In this document: positions 1 through 6,295 of the stretch, one piece after another
How the letters are laid out: each line of letters starts with the position of its first letter
How positions within the stretch are numbered: the first letter of the stretch is position 1
NCBI GenBank assembly: GCA_002298925.1
Contig: DBMM01000139.1
Location: forward strand, 1-13,456
From: Geobacter sp. UBA698
Lineage (GTDB): Bacteria; Desulfobacterota; Desulfuromonadia; Geobacterales; Pseudopelobacteraceae
Reading direction: 5' to 3'
DNA: 13,456 nucleotides
The notes under the pieces: model-generated
Database searches by the model: none
The model's input: the letters and a program-made list of their open reading frames with translations, nothing else
What the model was told of the DNA's origin: nothing
Translations under genes and position numbers: made by a program

Positions 1-426
1 GGGGGGGGCAGCGGGTACAACGAAATTCTCATCTCGACGGCTGCAATAACCCGGCACTGCTATAGGGCCAAATCAGAGCCGCCTCTTTCTCACCTTTAGA
101 GGGGGGGCTTGGATAGTATTCACTACCACACCACGATCCATCTTAATAAACTTTGAGGGGGCCAGGGAATAGGTCTCGCGAATATTAAAAAAGTCTCTGG
201 ACAACATGTACTAAAAATATTATTACGGTATATTAAAGTATGGTTAATTTTAATGGCGAGTTTGTGCGCCAAATGCAACGTCTGGGAGAGGGGGTGAGTG
301 CGAAAATAATAATGAGAATGCGGCGTTTGACGTTGTATCAAAAGGTGGTTGCCAATTCAGAGTAGTTCCGCTACGCCCTGAAAAGCATAACCAATCCCTA
401 TCTATCAGAGCATTAAGGAGGACAAT
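1..426. other. Non-coding left edge with a possible weak promoter
   Basis: I see no convincing gene here. The window opens with an eight-G run, and the rest is mostly AT-rich with scattered G runs (for example around 101-107). A possible sigma70 promoter facing the 427 gene is TGGACA at 198-203, 17 bases, then TATTAC at 221-226; it matches the consensus only moderately. The last bases hold a strong ribosome binding site, AAGGAGGA at 415-422, four bases before the ATG at 427. A 72-codon minus-strand open frame at 123-341 lacks a ribosome site and any recognisable motif, so I do not call it. Confidence 0.5.
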
Positions 427-1263
427 ATGGGCGTTCTAGATCTAGCACAAAACGAAAATGTAATGACTCGAGTCGGTGACAAGCTGAAGGGGCGCGTGGC
501 TTTCGTCACGGGAGGCACCCGGGGCATCGGTGCGGCGATCTGCCGCAGTCTCGCCAGCCAGGGCGCCGTGATCGCCGCGGGCTATGGCGGCAATGACAAG
601 GTGGCGGAAGAGTTTCGCGACGCTTTCATTGAAGCCTACTCCACGAAAGTCAGCATCCATAAGGGTAATGTGGGAGTGCCGGAGGATTGCCGCCTCGGTA
701 TCGAGGAGGTGATCGCGACGCACGGCCGTCTCGACATCCTCGTCAACAATGCCGGCATCACCATCGACAAGACCGTGCTCAAGCTGACGGACGACGACTG
801 GTTCAATGTGCTCAACGTGAACCTGTCCGGTGCGTTCTTCCTCTCCCAGGCGGCCCTGCGCCACATGGCCGAGCGCGGCAGCGGACGCATCGTGAACGTC
901 TCGAGCGTCATCGGCGAGACGGGTAATATCGGTCAGGCGAACTACGCCGCATCGAAGTCGGGCCTGTTCGGGTTGACCAAGACGCTCGCCCGGGAAGCCG
1001 CCCTACTGCTGGCCCGATCGGGTAAACTCACCGATCCCGACGGAGTTGGCCTGACCATCAACACCGTCACTCCCGGATTCATTGCCACGGAAATGCTCGA
1101 ACACATCCCCGCCAAGGTGCTGGATAAGATCCTGGCCCAGATCCCCCTCGGCCGACTCGGCAAGACCGAAGAGGTGGCGCGGGTCGTGCACTTCCTCGCC
1201 GCCGACGCTTCCTCTTACATCACGGGCCAGGTCTGGGGCGTGAATGGCGGCATGGATATGTGA
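427..1263 (+). CDS. SDR-family 3-oxoacyl/acetoacetyl-CoA reductase (FabG/PhaB-like)
   Basis: Classical short-chain dehydrogenase/reductase of 278 residues, about 30 longer than usual. Visible motifs: nucleotide-binding TGGTRGIG at 28-35, NNAG at 107-110, and catalytic Ser160, Tyr173 and Lys177 (YxxxK). The end of beta-2 reads AAGYGG with no acidic residue, which in this family favours NADP(H). The likely reaction is reduction of a 3-oxoacyl thioester such as acetoacetyl-CoA, to the (R)-3-hydroxy form. Two oddities are an N-terminal extension of about 20 residues and an insertion at about 192-207 (around LARSGKLTDPDG) before TVTPGFIATEM; I associate this long form with actinobacterial and other high-GC FabG/PhaB paralogues. 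The start is fixed by AAGGAGGA just upstream. The coding DNA is strongly GC-biased at third positions, unlike the pha genes, which suggests horizontal transfer. The gene is convergent with the OB-fold/thiolase pair. The substrate is not proven; FabG activity on ACP substrates is the alternative. Confidence 0.85.
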   Translation: MGVLDLAQNENVMTRVGDKLKGRVAFVTGGTRGIGAAICRSLASQGAVIAAGYGGNDKVAEEFRDAFIEAYSTKVSIHKGNVGVPEDCRLGIEEVIATHGRLDILVNNAGITIDKTVLKLTDDDWFNVLNVNLSGAFFLSQAALRHMAERGSGRIVNVSSVIGETGNIGQANYAASKSGLFGLTKTLAREAALLLARSGKLTDPDGVGLTINTVTPGFIATEMLEHIPAKVLDKILAQIPLGRLGKTEEVARVVHFLAADASSYITGQVWGVNGGMDM

Positions 1264-1271
1264 TGCGTCAA

Positions 1272-1303
1272 TAGTGTCCATCCGGATTTCCGGATGGACA
1301 CTA
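1272..1303. terminator. Bidirectional hairpin between convergent genes
   Basis: A perfect 14-bp inverted repeat: TAGTGTCCATCCGG at 1272-1285, four-base loop ATTT, CCGGATGGACACTA at 1290-1303. It begins 8 bases after the stop of the plus-strand SDR and overlaps the TAG stop codon (1301-1303) of the minus-strand OB-fold gene. There is no T tract on either side, so it is not a textbook intrinsic terminator, but its position between converging genes fits a terminator or mRNA 3'-end stabiliser serving both strands. Confidence 0.6.
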
Positions 1304-1522
1304 CATGAACCTGTAAATGCGATTATTCCGTTCGTCTGCCGCCAGATACTCCACTTTCATGCCAATTTCAACCTGAAGATCCTGGGTGTACCCTTCGACT
1401 TGTGCCAGCCTGATCTGCTGATTCTCTTCCACCAGGGCCACCACGTAGGGAGTCTTGTCTTTGAAATTGTCTGTGCCGCTATGAACGATTGAATAGGTAT
1501 AAATAGTTCCGATTCTGCTCAT
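1301..1522 (-). CDS. Small OB-fold protein (DUF35 C-terminal type), thiolase partner
   Basis: 73 residues matching the OB-fold half of the DUF35/ChsH2-like family: the stretch GTIYTYSIVHSG, then PYVVALVEENQQIRLAQVEG and IGMKVEY, is the usual pattern. Family members normally carry an N-terminal Cys4 zinc ribbon before the OB fold; here it is absent and there are no cysteines at all. DUF35 proteins pair with SCP2-type thiolases; in archaea they bridge thiolase and HMG-CoA synthase, and in steroid degraders they form heteromeric complexes. Here the gene follows a thiolase of exactly that type with a four-base gap. Its ribosome site (GGGGGAGG) overlaps the thiolase stop region, implying translational coupling. 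I infer a role as a structural or CoA-binding partner of the thiolase. The family is likely; the exact job is inference. Confidence 0.75.
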   Translation of the reverse strand: MSRIGTIYTYSIVHSGTDNFKDKTPYVVALVEENQQIRLAQVEGYTQDLQVEIGMKVEYLAADERNNRIYRFM

Positions 1523-1526
1523 ATTC

Positions 1527-2690
1527 CTACCTCCCCCGGAAGATGCTCACAACGCAGGTGGCTGCAGTGCCGCCGATGTTGTGAGTCAGGCCAATGTCGG
1601 CCTGCTTTAACTGCCGCATTCCACCTTCCCCGCGCAGTTGGGTGACTACTTCGTAAATCTGGCTGAGGCCGGTTGCTCCAATCGGATGTCCCTTGGCTTT
1701 TAACCCGCCGCTCACATTGATCGGAATCTGACCGTTGGCGGCAGTCTTCCCTTCTGCTAGCGCGAAAGCCCCTTTTCCCTTTGCAAAGAATCCTAAATCC
1801 TCGGTATTGATTATTTGCGTGATGGTGAAACAGTCATGCACTTCGGCCAGATCAATCTGCGAGGGTGTGATCCCCGCCATCACGTAGGCCTGACTGGCGG
1901 CATTCACGGTGGCATCGAATGTGGTCAGACTTCTTTTGGATGCTATGGTCAGGGTGTCGCCGGCTTGCCCGCAGCCGACCACCTCCACAATGCGCTTCCG
2001 GGAAAACGACTTTGCCAGGTCGGTTGCCGCCAGTACCACGAAGGCGGCGCCGTCCGAGACCAACGAACAATCGTAGATTGTAAGCGGGGAGGCTATCGAC
2101 ATCGCATTTTTGACCAGGTCGATGGTGATTCTCTTATGCAGCTGTGCATCAGGGTTGAGCAAAGCGTTTTCATGGTTTTGTACCGCGCACATTGCCATTT
2201 CATTCCGAACATTTCCGTACTCATGGAAATAGCGGTTGGCGATCATGGCAAAGATTGCCGGGAATGTTGCTCCAAGGCTGGCCTCCAGTTCAAAGTCCGA
2301 GGCACTGGCAATGCCGGCGGTTACGATCTCGGTCGACTGATGGGTCATCTTCTCCACACCGCCGACCAGGACAACATCATACATGCCCGACGCCACGGCA
2401 ATCAAAGCCTGTCTGAAAGCAAGACTTCCCGAGGCGCAGGCTCCCTCCACACGTATCGCGGGGATACTGCCCAGCCCCAGTATTTCGGAAGCCAAAGGTC
2501 CGATGTGCCCCTGGCCGCATAGAAATTGTGAGTTAAAGTTGCTCATGAAGAGGGCTTTAACATCCTCTTTTCCTATCCCGGCGTCAGCGATGGCCTTTTC
2601 ACCCGCCTCCTGAATCAAGTCTCTCAATGACCTGTCCGGAAATCTGCCAATCCTGGTTTCGCCGATACCTATGACCGATACACTACGCAT
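1527..2690 (-). CDS. SCP2/archaeal-type acetyl-CoA acetyltransferase (thiolase)
   Basis: 387-residue thiolase-fold enzyme expected to condense two acyl-CoA molecules or cleave a 3-ketoacyl-CoA. The nucleophile is Cys85 in VEGACASGS. The second site is HDCF (His285), characteristic of the SCP-x/archaeal thiolase class, rather than the NEAF of bacterial biosynthetic thiolases. GGLKAKGHPIGATG holds His335, and Cys379 lies near the C-terminus. I take the ATG at 2690, not the upstream in-frame ATG at 2738, because AGAGAGG precedes 2690 and nothing precedes 2738; family members also begin at this point (MRSVSVIGIGETRIG). It is co-transcribed with the downstream OB-fold gene and sits beside the phaE-phaC-SDR operon, separated from it by a terminator. 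Supplying acetoacetyl-CoA for PHB is a reasonable inference; cleavage of a longer or aromatic-derived ketoacyl-CoA is the alternative. It belongs to a different subfamily from the thiolase at 9283-10458. Confidence 0.85.
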   Translation of the reverse strand: MRSVSVIGIGETRIGRFPDRSLRDLIQEAGEKAIADAGIGKEDVKALFMSNFNSQFLCGQGHIGPLASEILGLGSIPAIRVEGACASGSLAFRQALIAVASGMYDVVLVGGVEKMTHQSTEIVTAGIASASDFELEASLGATFPAIFAMIANRYFHEYGNVRNEMAMCAVQNHENALLNPDAQLHKRITIDLVKNAMSIASPLTIYDCSLVSDGAAFVVLAATDLAKSFSRKRIVEVVGCGQAGDTLTIASKRSLTTFDATVNAASQAYVMAGITPSQIDLAEVHDCFTITQIINTEDLGFFAKGKGAFALAEGKTAANGQIPINVSGGLKAKGHPIGATGLSQIYEVVTQLRGEGGMRQLKQADIGLTHNIGGTAATCVVSIFRGR

Positions 2691-2736
2691 TTTTTGCCTC
2701 TCTCTTAATGCAGAACCAAGTGTCCGATTCAATCGC

Positions 2737-2768
2737 ATAATAGTTGTTCGACAACTTTGAACTGTCGA
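2737..2768 (-). promoter_or_regulatory. Possible promoter/operator of the thiolase-OB pair
   Basis: On the minus strand TATTAT (2742-2737) could serve as a -10 box about 50 bases before the thiolase start. No good -35 lies at 16-18 bases; TCGACA is present but at 20. Two overlapping inverted repeats cover the spot: AGTTGT-TCG-ACAACT at 2742-2756 and TCGACA-N9-TGTCGA at 2748-2768. Overlapping dyads on a -10 region are typical of a repressor site, but the regulator is unknown. Confidence 0.35.
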
Positions 2769-2819
2769 GTTATCCCGTCGATAATGAAATGGAAGAGTGG
2801 GGGGATACCGATGTAAAAG

Positions 2820-2852
2820 AAGCCCCCATTTTCACGATGAGAAGGGGGGCTT
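2820..2852 (-). terminator. Intrinsic terminator of the phaE-phaC-SDR operon
   Basis: AAGCCCCC at 2820-2827 pairs with GGGGGCTT at 2845-2852; after one mismatch the stem continues for about five more pairs (TTTTC with GAGAA, one G-T wobble) around the loop ACGAT. On the minus strand the hairpin is followed by TTCTTTTA. It lies about 30 bases past the stop of the minus-strand SDR, so it should end the PHA operon transcript before the thiolase gene. Confidence 0.8.
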
Positions 2853-2884
2853 TGAATTATGCAGTAGCATTCTATGATAAAGGC

Positions 2885-3643
2885 TTAGAGACGGAAACCA
2901 CCATCCACACTGATGGTACGGCTGGAGAAGTAGTCGTTTTCAATGATGTAGCGAGCGGTGTGAGCAATCTCCGCGGGTTCGGCCAAACGTCCCAACGGGA
3001 CCTGGGCCGTGATTTTCGCCAAGACTTCGGGACGGATCTGCGACACCATTTCCGTGTTGACGTATCCGGGGGCGATGGCGCCAACCCTGATGCCGTACCG
3101 GCAAAGCTCCTTGCCCCAGGTGGACGTCAGGGCGGCGACACCGTTCTTGGTGGCTGAGTAATTGCTCTGGCCGATATTGCCGTTTCTGCAGATGCTGCTG
3201 ATGTTGACGATCACGCCCTTGCGGTCCCCTCTAACCATGTGTGCAGCGGCTTCCCGGCCGCATAGGAAGGTACCGGTAAGATTGACATCGACTACCTGCT
3301 GCCAGTCTTTTAACGTCATCGTTATGATGTCACCGTTAGTGCGTTTTACCAGCATGGCATCACGGGTGATACCGGCATTATTGATGAGGCCATCGATCTG
3401 GCCGAAATCACGCTGAACGTTGTTGAAGAGGGTGATTACTTCTTCTTCCGAAGTAACGTTTGCAACATAGCAGCGCACCTCCGTGCCCTGTTCACGCAAT
3501 GATTTTGCGGCCTGCTCCAGCCCTTCGGCGTTCATGTCTACCAATGCCAATCTGCCGCCGAACGCAGCCAAATCCTTGGCAAAAGCGAGACCCAACCCAC
3601 GAGCAGCTCCTGTAATAACAAATACATTGTCCTTGATGTTCAT
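2885..3643 (-). CDS. SDR-family acetoacetyl-CoA reductase, probably NADH-type
   Basis: 252-residue short-chain dehydrogenase, last gene of the PHA synthase operon. Motifs: TGAARGLG at 11-18, NNAG at 88-91, and catalytic Ser150, Tyr162 and Lys166. By position it is the probable reductase giving (R)-3-hydroxyacyl-CoA for the synthase encoded just upstream. The end of beta-2 is LALVD (Asp36); an acidic residue here normally binds the adenosine ribose of NAD(H) and excludes NADP(H), unlike the other two SDRs in this window and unlike standard PhaB. A short insert (around RTNGDIITMT, 101-110) precedes the helix that contains DWQQVVDVNL, and the Ser-to-Tyr spacing is one residue shorter than in FabG. 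AGGAGGG before ATG 3643 supports the start. It sits 55 bases after phaC and ahead of the terminator at 2820-2852. The alternative is a 3-hydroxyacyl-CoA dehydrogenase of other substrate range. Confidence 0.85.
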   Translation of the reverse strand: MNIKDNVFVITGAARGLGLAFAKDLAAFGGRLALVDMNAEGLEQAAKSLREQGTEVRCYVANVTSEEEVITLFNNVQRDFGQIDGLINNAGITRDAMLVKRTNGDIITMTLKDWQQVVDVNLTGTFLCGREAAAHMVRGDRKGVIVNISSICRNGNIGQSNYSATKNGVAALTSTWGKELCRYGIRVGAIAPGYVNTEMVSQIRPEVLAKITAQVPLGRLAEPAEIAHTARYIIENDYFSSRTISVDGGFRL

Positions 3644-3698
3644 CTAACCCTCCTGAAATAGGTAACAATATAAAAACAGATAAAAAAATGGTGAAGCG

Positions 3699-4814
3699 TT
3701 ACAGTCTTGCGTTGATCCACTCGGCGATTTTAGGCGCCAGGGTTTTCTGTGTCTTGCCGGAGACGAACATGCCGATGTGTCCAACGGGGTAGGTCAGCTC
3801 CTGTACGTCCTTGCTGCCGACATGCTTAGTCATCGCCTTGGCGGAAACCGGTGGGACCAGTGTGTCGAGCTCGGCATAAATATTGAGCACCGGCATGGTG
3901 ATGTTTTTTAGTTCCACCTTGCGCCCGCCGAGCATAAACTCCCCTTTCACCAGTTTATTGCCTTGATATAACTCCTTGATGAACTGGCGCAGCGTCTCGC
4001 CGGGCTGGTCGGGGCTATCGAAAATCCAGGTTTCCATGCGCAGGAAGTCGGCCAATTTGTCGGAGTCCTCCATAATCGGCACCATGTTAACGTACTTTTG
4101 TACGCTGAGGGTGAAGGGCTGCAGCAGCGTATAGGCTTGGTTCATCATGTCACCGGGGACATTGCCGTAGGCATCTACCATCAGATCGACGTCGAAGGAG
4201 GATGCCCACACGTTCAGCAGGCTGTCTTTCGTATCGAAGTCGATGGGTGTAACCATCGGGATGAAATTTTTCACCTTCTCCGGATAAAGCGCGGCATAAA
4301 TCGTGGAGAAAGTGCCGCCCTGGCAGACTCCCAGCAGATTGATTGCATCCAGCTGGTGCTGCTCGCGGATAAAATCAACACAGTCGTTGATGAACCCATC
4401 GATGTAATCCTCCATGGTCATGAAACGATCCATGCGATCGGCGTACCCCCAGTCGATCAGATACACATCCTGGCCTTGATCGAGGAGGTTGCGAATCATG
4501 GAGCGATTGGGCTGGAGGTCGAGCATGGTGTATCGGTTGACCAGGGCATACACGATCAGCATGGGCACGTGGCAAACCTTTTTTGCACGCTGCTTGTAGC
4601 GGTACAGTTTGCGCTTGCCATCCTGATAAACCAGCTCCTTTTCCGTGCAGCTTCTTAGGCAGCTTCGGCAGCTTCCGCATCTTTCATGGGAATCACTCTG
4701 ACCAGCCAAGATTTCATCAATCGATGCCAGGTTCTCCACCCCCTTTCTCAGGTTCGCGGCGAATTTGTTGAAATCTTCCAGAGATTCCTTGAATTTATGT
4801 GGGAAAGTAAGCAT
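3699..4814 (-). CDS. phaC: Class III PHA synthase subunit PhaC
   Basis: 371-residue alpha/beta-hydrolase that polymerises (R)-3-hydroxyacyl-CoA (mainly 3-hydroxybutyryl-CoA) into PHA at the granule surface, together with PhaE. The modified lipase box is GVCQGG with nucleophile Cys164; Asp317 (in AELDTLVPP) and His346 (in PVGHIGMF) complete the triad. These are each 15 residues beyond the Allochromatium vinosum PhaC positions I recall (149, 302, 331), so the core aligns without gaps and the extra length is N-terminal to it. Long stretches such as VYLIDWGYADR and KYVNMVPIMED are typical of class III. The extra segment is a Cys-rich insert at about 43-58 with Cys46, 49, 52 and 56 (C-x2-C-x2-C-x3-C), absent from the PhaC sequences I know. 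ATG 4814 is preceded by AGGAGAGGA overlapping the phaE stop region; the gap between genes is 11 bases, so translation is probably coupled. Confidence 0.96.
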   Translation of the reverse strand: MLTFPHKFKESLEDFNKFAANLRKGVENLASIDEILAGQSDSHERCGSCRSCLRSCTEKELVYQDGKRKLYRYKQRAKKVCHVPMLIVYALVNRYTMLDLQPNRSMIRNLLDQGQDVYLIDWGYADRMDRFMTMEDYIDGFINDCVDFIREQHQLDAINLLGVCQGGTFSTIYAALYPEKVKNFIPMVTPIDFDTKDSLLNVWASSFDVDLMVDAYGNVPGDMMNQAYTLLQPFTLSVQKYVNMVPIMEDSDKLADFLRMETWIFDSPDQPGETLRQFIKELYQGNKLVKGEFMLGGRKVELKNITMPVLNIYAELDTLVPPVSAKAMTKHVGSKDVQELTYPVGHIGMFVSGKTQKTLAPKIAEWINARL

Positions 4815-4825
4815 CGTGTCCTCTC

Positions 4826-6181
4826 CTATACGTTCTTAGACTTGGTTTTGGTGGAAGCCCCGGTTGCGGCTTTGACGGTTTTGGTATCGGTCTTTGCCCG
4901 TTCCGCCAACTTCTCCACGGCGGCTTCGGCGGCCCTCGCTTTTTTCGCCTCATCCTTTGCAGCAGTCTCGGCAGCGTTCACTGCGGCTTTTGCTTTTTTC
5001 GCCTCATCCTGTGCAGCAGCTTCGGCAGCTTTCACGGCGGCTTTTGCTTTATTTGCCTCTTCTTCGGCTGCGGTTTGCGCCTCGCGTGCCATTCGCGCCT
5101 CGTTTTCCTTTGCTCGCAACTCGCGCTGGAAGGTTTTCATGTCTCGTTTCATTTGATGGATCTCTGCGATGGCCAGGTCAAGGTCACGCTTGAGGGCAAT
5201 CGGGGTCGGCTCCAGCGCCTTTTCTGCCAGTTTATTCCACTGAATTTTAAGCTGATGCCCGGCGTTGACAAAATCCCCTTGAAGTTTGGCAAACTCCTGG
5301 GTGCCCATGACCTCAAGAAAGACGGTTTCGTTTTCAACCGCCCAAAGAGCGCAAATGTCGGAGAACTTATTCACCGGTTTATTTTTAAGGGCCGATTCGC
5401 TCAATTTGGTCTGAAAGCGGATTCCAGCCTTGCGGGAGGTTGCTTCAACTAGCCGCGCCATTTTGATGTACGTTTGAATGAAATTCTGTGACATCACCAT
5501 TGCCTGGGACATGTCATGGGACAGTTCTCTGTTGATCCCCAATTTCGGAGCCGAAAGATGCTTTTCCATCTCTTTAGTCCATTTCTCGAAACCTTCAGCC
5601 AGCTTCTCTGTGCCTTGGGCCGTGGTGGATTCGAATATTTTGCTGAAGAAATCCTGATAACCGTTCACGATATTGCTGAAAGCGCTTTCTTCCTGACCCA
5701 AAGCACCTTGCAGCATCCCGAAGACCCGGCTCATTTGGTCGGTGATTGTGGAGCTGCTGAAAGTGGAAAAAAAGGGATGATCTTTCTCCAGGAAAGAACG
5801 AAGAAAGCTGGTTGCCTGCTGCCAGCCGCCATCCATGCCCAGGGGGTTTTTCATGCCTCCCGGTAGCTCGAGATTGGAGAGCCAATTTTTGTAAAATTCC
5901 TCGAAGAAGGAGATGTTCACAAACTTCAGCACATCAGGGTGGATCTTGCCACCTAAAGTGTTATTGATCATTTCGTTCATACGACTAGTGAATTCTCTGA
6001 ACTGCTCCTCCAATCCACTTTGGGACTTGAACCACCCCTCGAAAAAGTCGGGTTCTTTTTTCTTGCCGGATATGTTCTCCACAAATTCCTGGCTCAACTC
6101 TGCGTACTGTTTCGTCAACTTTTCCTGATTCTCTTGCCAAGTCTTTAGCCAATCCGCCTGCTGTTTAAAAAAATCCTGCAT
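4826..6181 (-). CDS. phaE: Class III PHA synthase subunit PhaE with repeat tail
   Basis: 451-residue partner of PhaC, which it activates at the granule surface. PhaE-like features: an N-terminal amphipathic segment (MQDFFKQQADWLKTWQ), a mid-protein block around LGINRELSHDMSQAMVMSQNF, a helical block around SDICALWAVENETVFLEVMGTQEF, and near the end of the core the PTPIALKRDLDLAIAEIHQMKRDM motif, equivalent to the conserved PhaE C-terminal PT-R-E-V-D-type coiled coil. Known PhaE proteins are about 350-360 residues. Here about 75 extra residues form a Lys/Ala/Glu-rich tail with three 18-residue repeats (378-395, 396-413, 414-431) and a basic Thr/Lys-rich end. This resembles the DNA-binding tails of PhaF/PhaM-type proteins. 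I use ATG 6181, preceded by GAGGGG at 6186-6191, not the in-frame ATG seven codons upstream, which lacks a site. First gene of the operon; promoter at 6267-6295. Confidence 0.92.
   Translation of the reverse strand: MQDFFKQQADWLKTWQENQEKLTKQYAELSQEFVENISGKKKEPDFFEGWFKSQSGLEEQFREFTSRMNEMINNTLGGKIHPDVLKFVNISFFEEFYKNWLSNLELPGGMKNPLGMDGGWQQATSFLRSFLEKDHPFFSTFSSSTITDQMSRVFGMLQGALGQEESAFSNIVNGYQDFFSKIFESTTAQGTEKLAEGFEKWTKEMEKHLSAPKLGINRELSHDMSQAMVMSQNFIQTYIKMARLVEATSRKAGIRFQTKLSESALKNKPVNKFSDICALWAVENETVFLEVMGTQEFAKLQGDFVNAGHQLKIQWNKLAEKALEPTPIALKRDLDLAIAEIHQMKRDMKTFQRELRAKENEARMAREAQTAAEEEANKAKAAVKAAEAAAQDEAKKAKAAVNAAETAAKDEAKKARAAEAAVEKLAERAKTDTKTVKAATGASTKTKSKNV
4889..5050 (-). repeat. Three tandem 54-bp units in the phaE tail
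   Basis: In-frame tandem units at 4997-5050, 4943-4996 and 4889-4942. The first two differ at about 5 of 54 positions; the third is diverged. They encode KAKAAVKAAEAAAQDEAK, KAKAAVNAAETAAKDEAK and KARAAEAAVEKLAERAKT. Eighteen residues is exactly five alpha-helical turns, so each unit repeats the same helix face: Lys on one side, Ala on the other. Confidence 0.9.
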
Positions 6182-6248
6182 ATTGTCCCCTCTCATCTGC
6201 ATCTATGACTTCTATGAATTTGTATCCGCCCTGAACGGACAGGATTGA

Positions 6249-6266
6249 TAAACAAAAATTAAACAA
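6249..6266 (-). promoter_or_regulatory. Tandem TTGTTTA motif after the phaE -10 box
   Basis: On the minus strand TTGTTTA occurs twice (plus-strand TAAACAA at 6249-6255 and 6260-6266), starts 11 bases apart, covering the expected transcription start. The same pair with the same spacing occurs in the phaP upstream region (7278-7295). It is a candidate operator for a common PHA regulator, but the local AT richness lowers confidence. Confidence 0.35.
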
Positions 6267-6295
6267 ATTATAGGCGGTGGTGTTGTCTTATGCAA
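6267..6295 (-). promoter_or_regulatory. Sigma70-type promoter of the phaE-phaC-SDR operon
   Basis: On the minus strand: TTGCAT (6295-6290), a 17-base spacer, and a perfect TATAAT (6272-6267). Transcription should start near 6260, leaving an untranslated leader of about 80 bases before the phaE ATG at 6181. Confidence 0.7.

Noticed and set aside
1..8. Run of eight G at the very start
   Set aside because: May be a contig-end or sequencing artefact; nothing supports a function.
75..118. Possible hairpin AGCC-GCCTCT with AGAGG-GGGCT
   Set aside because: Needs bulges and has no T tract; pairing is driven by the G run.
123..341. 72-codon minus-strand open frame near the left edge
   Set aside because: No ribosome site, no conserved motif, odd His/Pro-rich composition.
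1815..2522. 235-codon plus-strand open frame opposite the thiolase
   Set aside because: It is antisense to a clear thiolase with intact active site, has no ribosome site and no recognisable fold.
2691..2738. Longer N-terminus of the SCP2-type thiolase
   Set aside because: The ATG at 2738 has no ribosome site and would add a basic stretch absent in the family; ATG 2690 has AGAGAGG in place.
4098..4658. 186-codon plus-strand open frame opposite phaC
   Set aside because: Shadow of the phaC codon bias; phaC has its full catalytic triad on the other strand.
4640..4690. Frameshift pair in phaC creating the Cys-rich insert
   Set aside because: The alternate frame contains a stop codon (TAA) within the segment, and the phaC frame is intact on both sides, so a sequencing frameshift is not needed; the insert is treated as real.
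4889..5050. Regularly spaced repeats resembling a CRISPR array
   Set aside because: The 54-bp units are directly adjacent without spacers and stay in frame in phaE; they are coding repeats.
4686..5156. Plus-strand Ala/Phe-rich open frame that looks like a membrane protein
   Set aside because: It is the reverse reading of the phaE Lys/Ala repeats; the hydrophobic look is a by-product of AAG/GCN codons.
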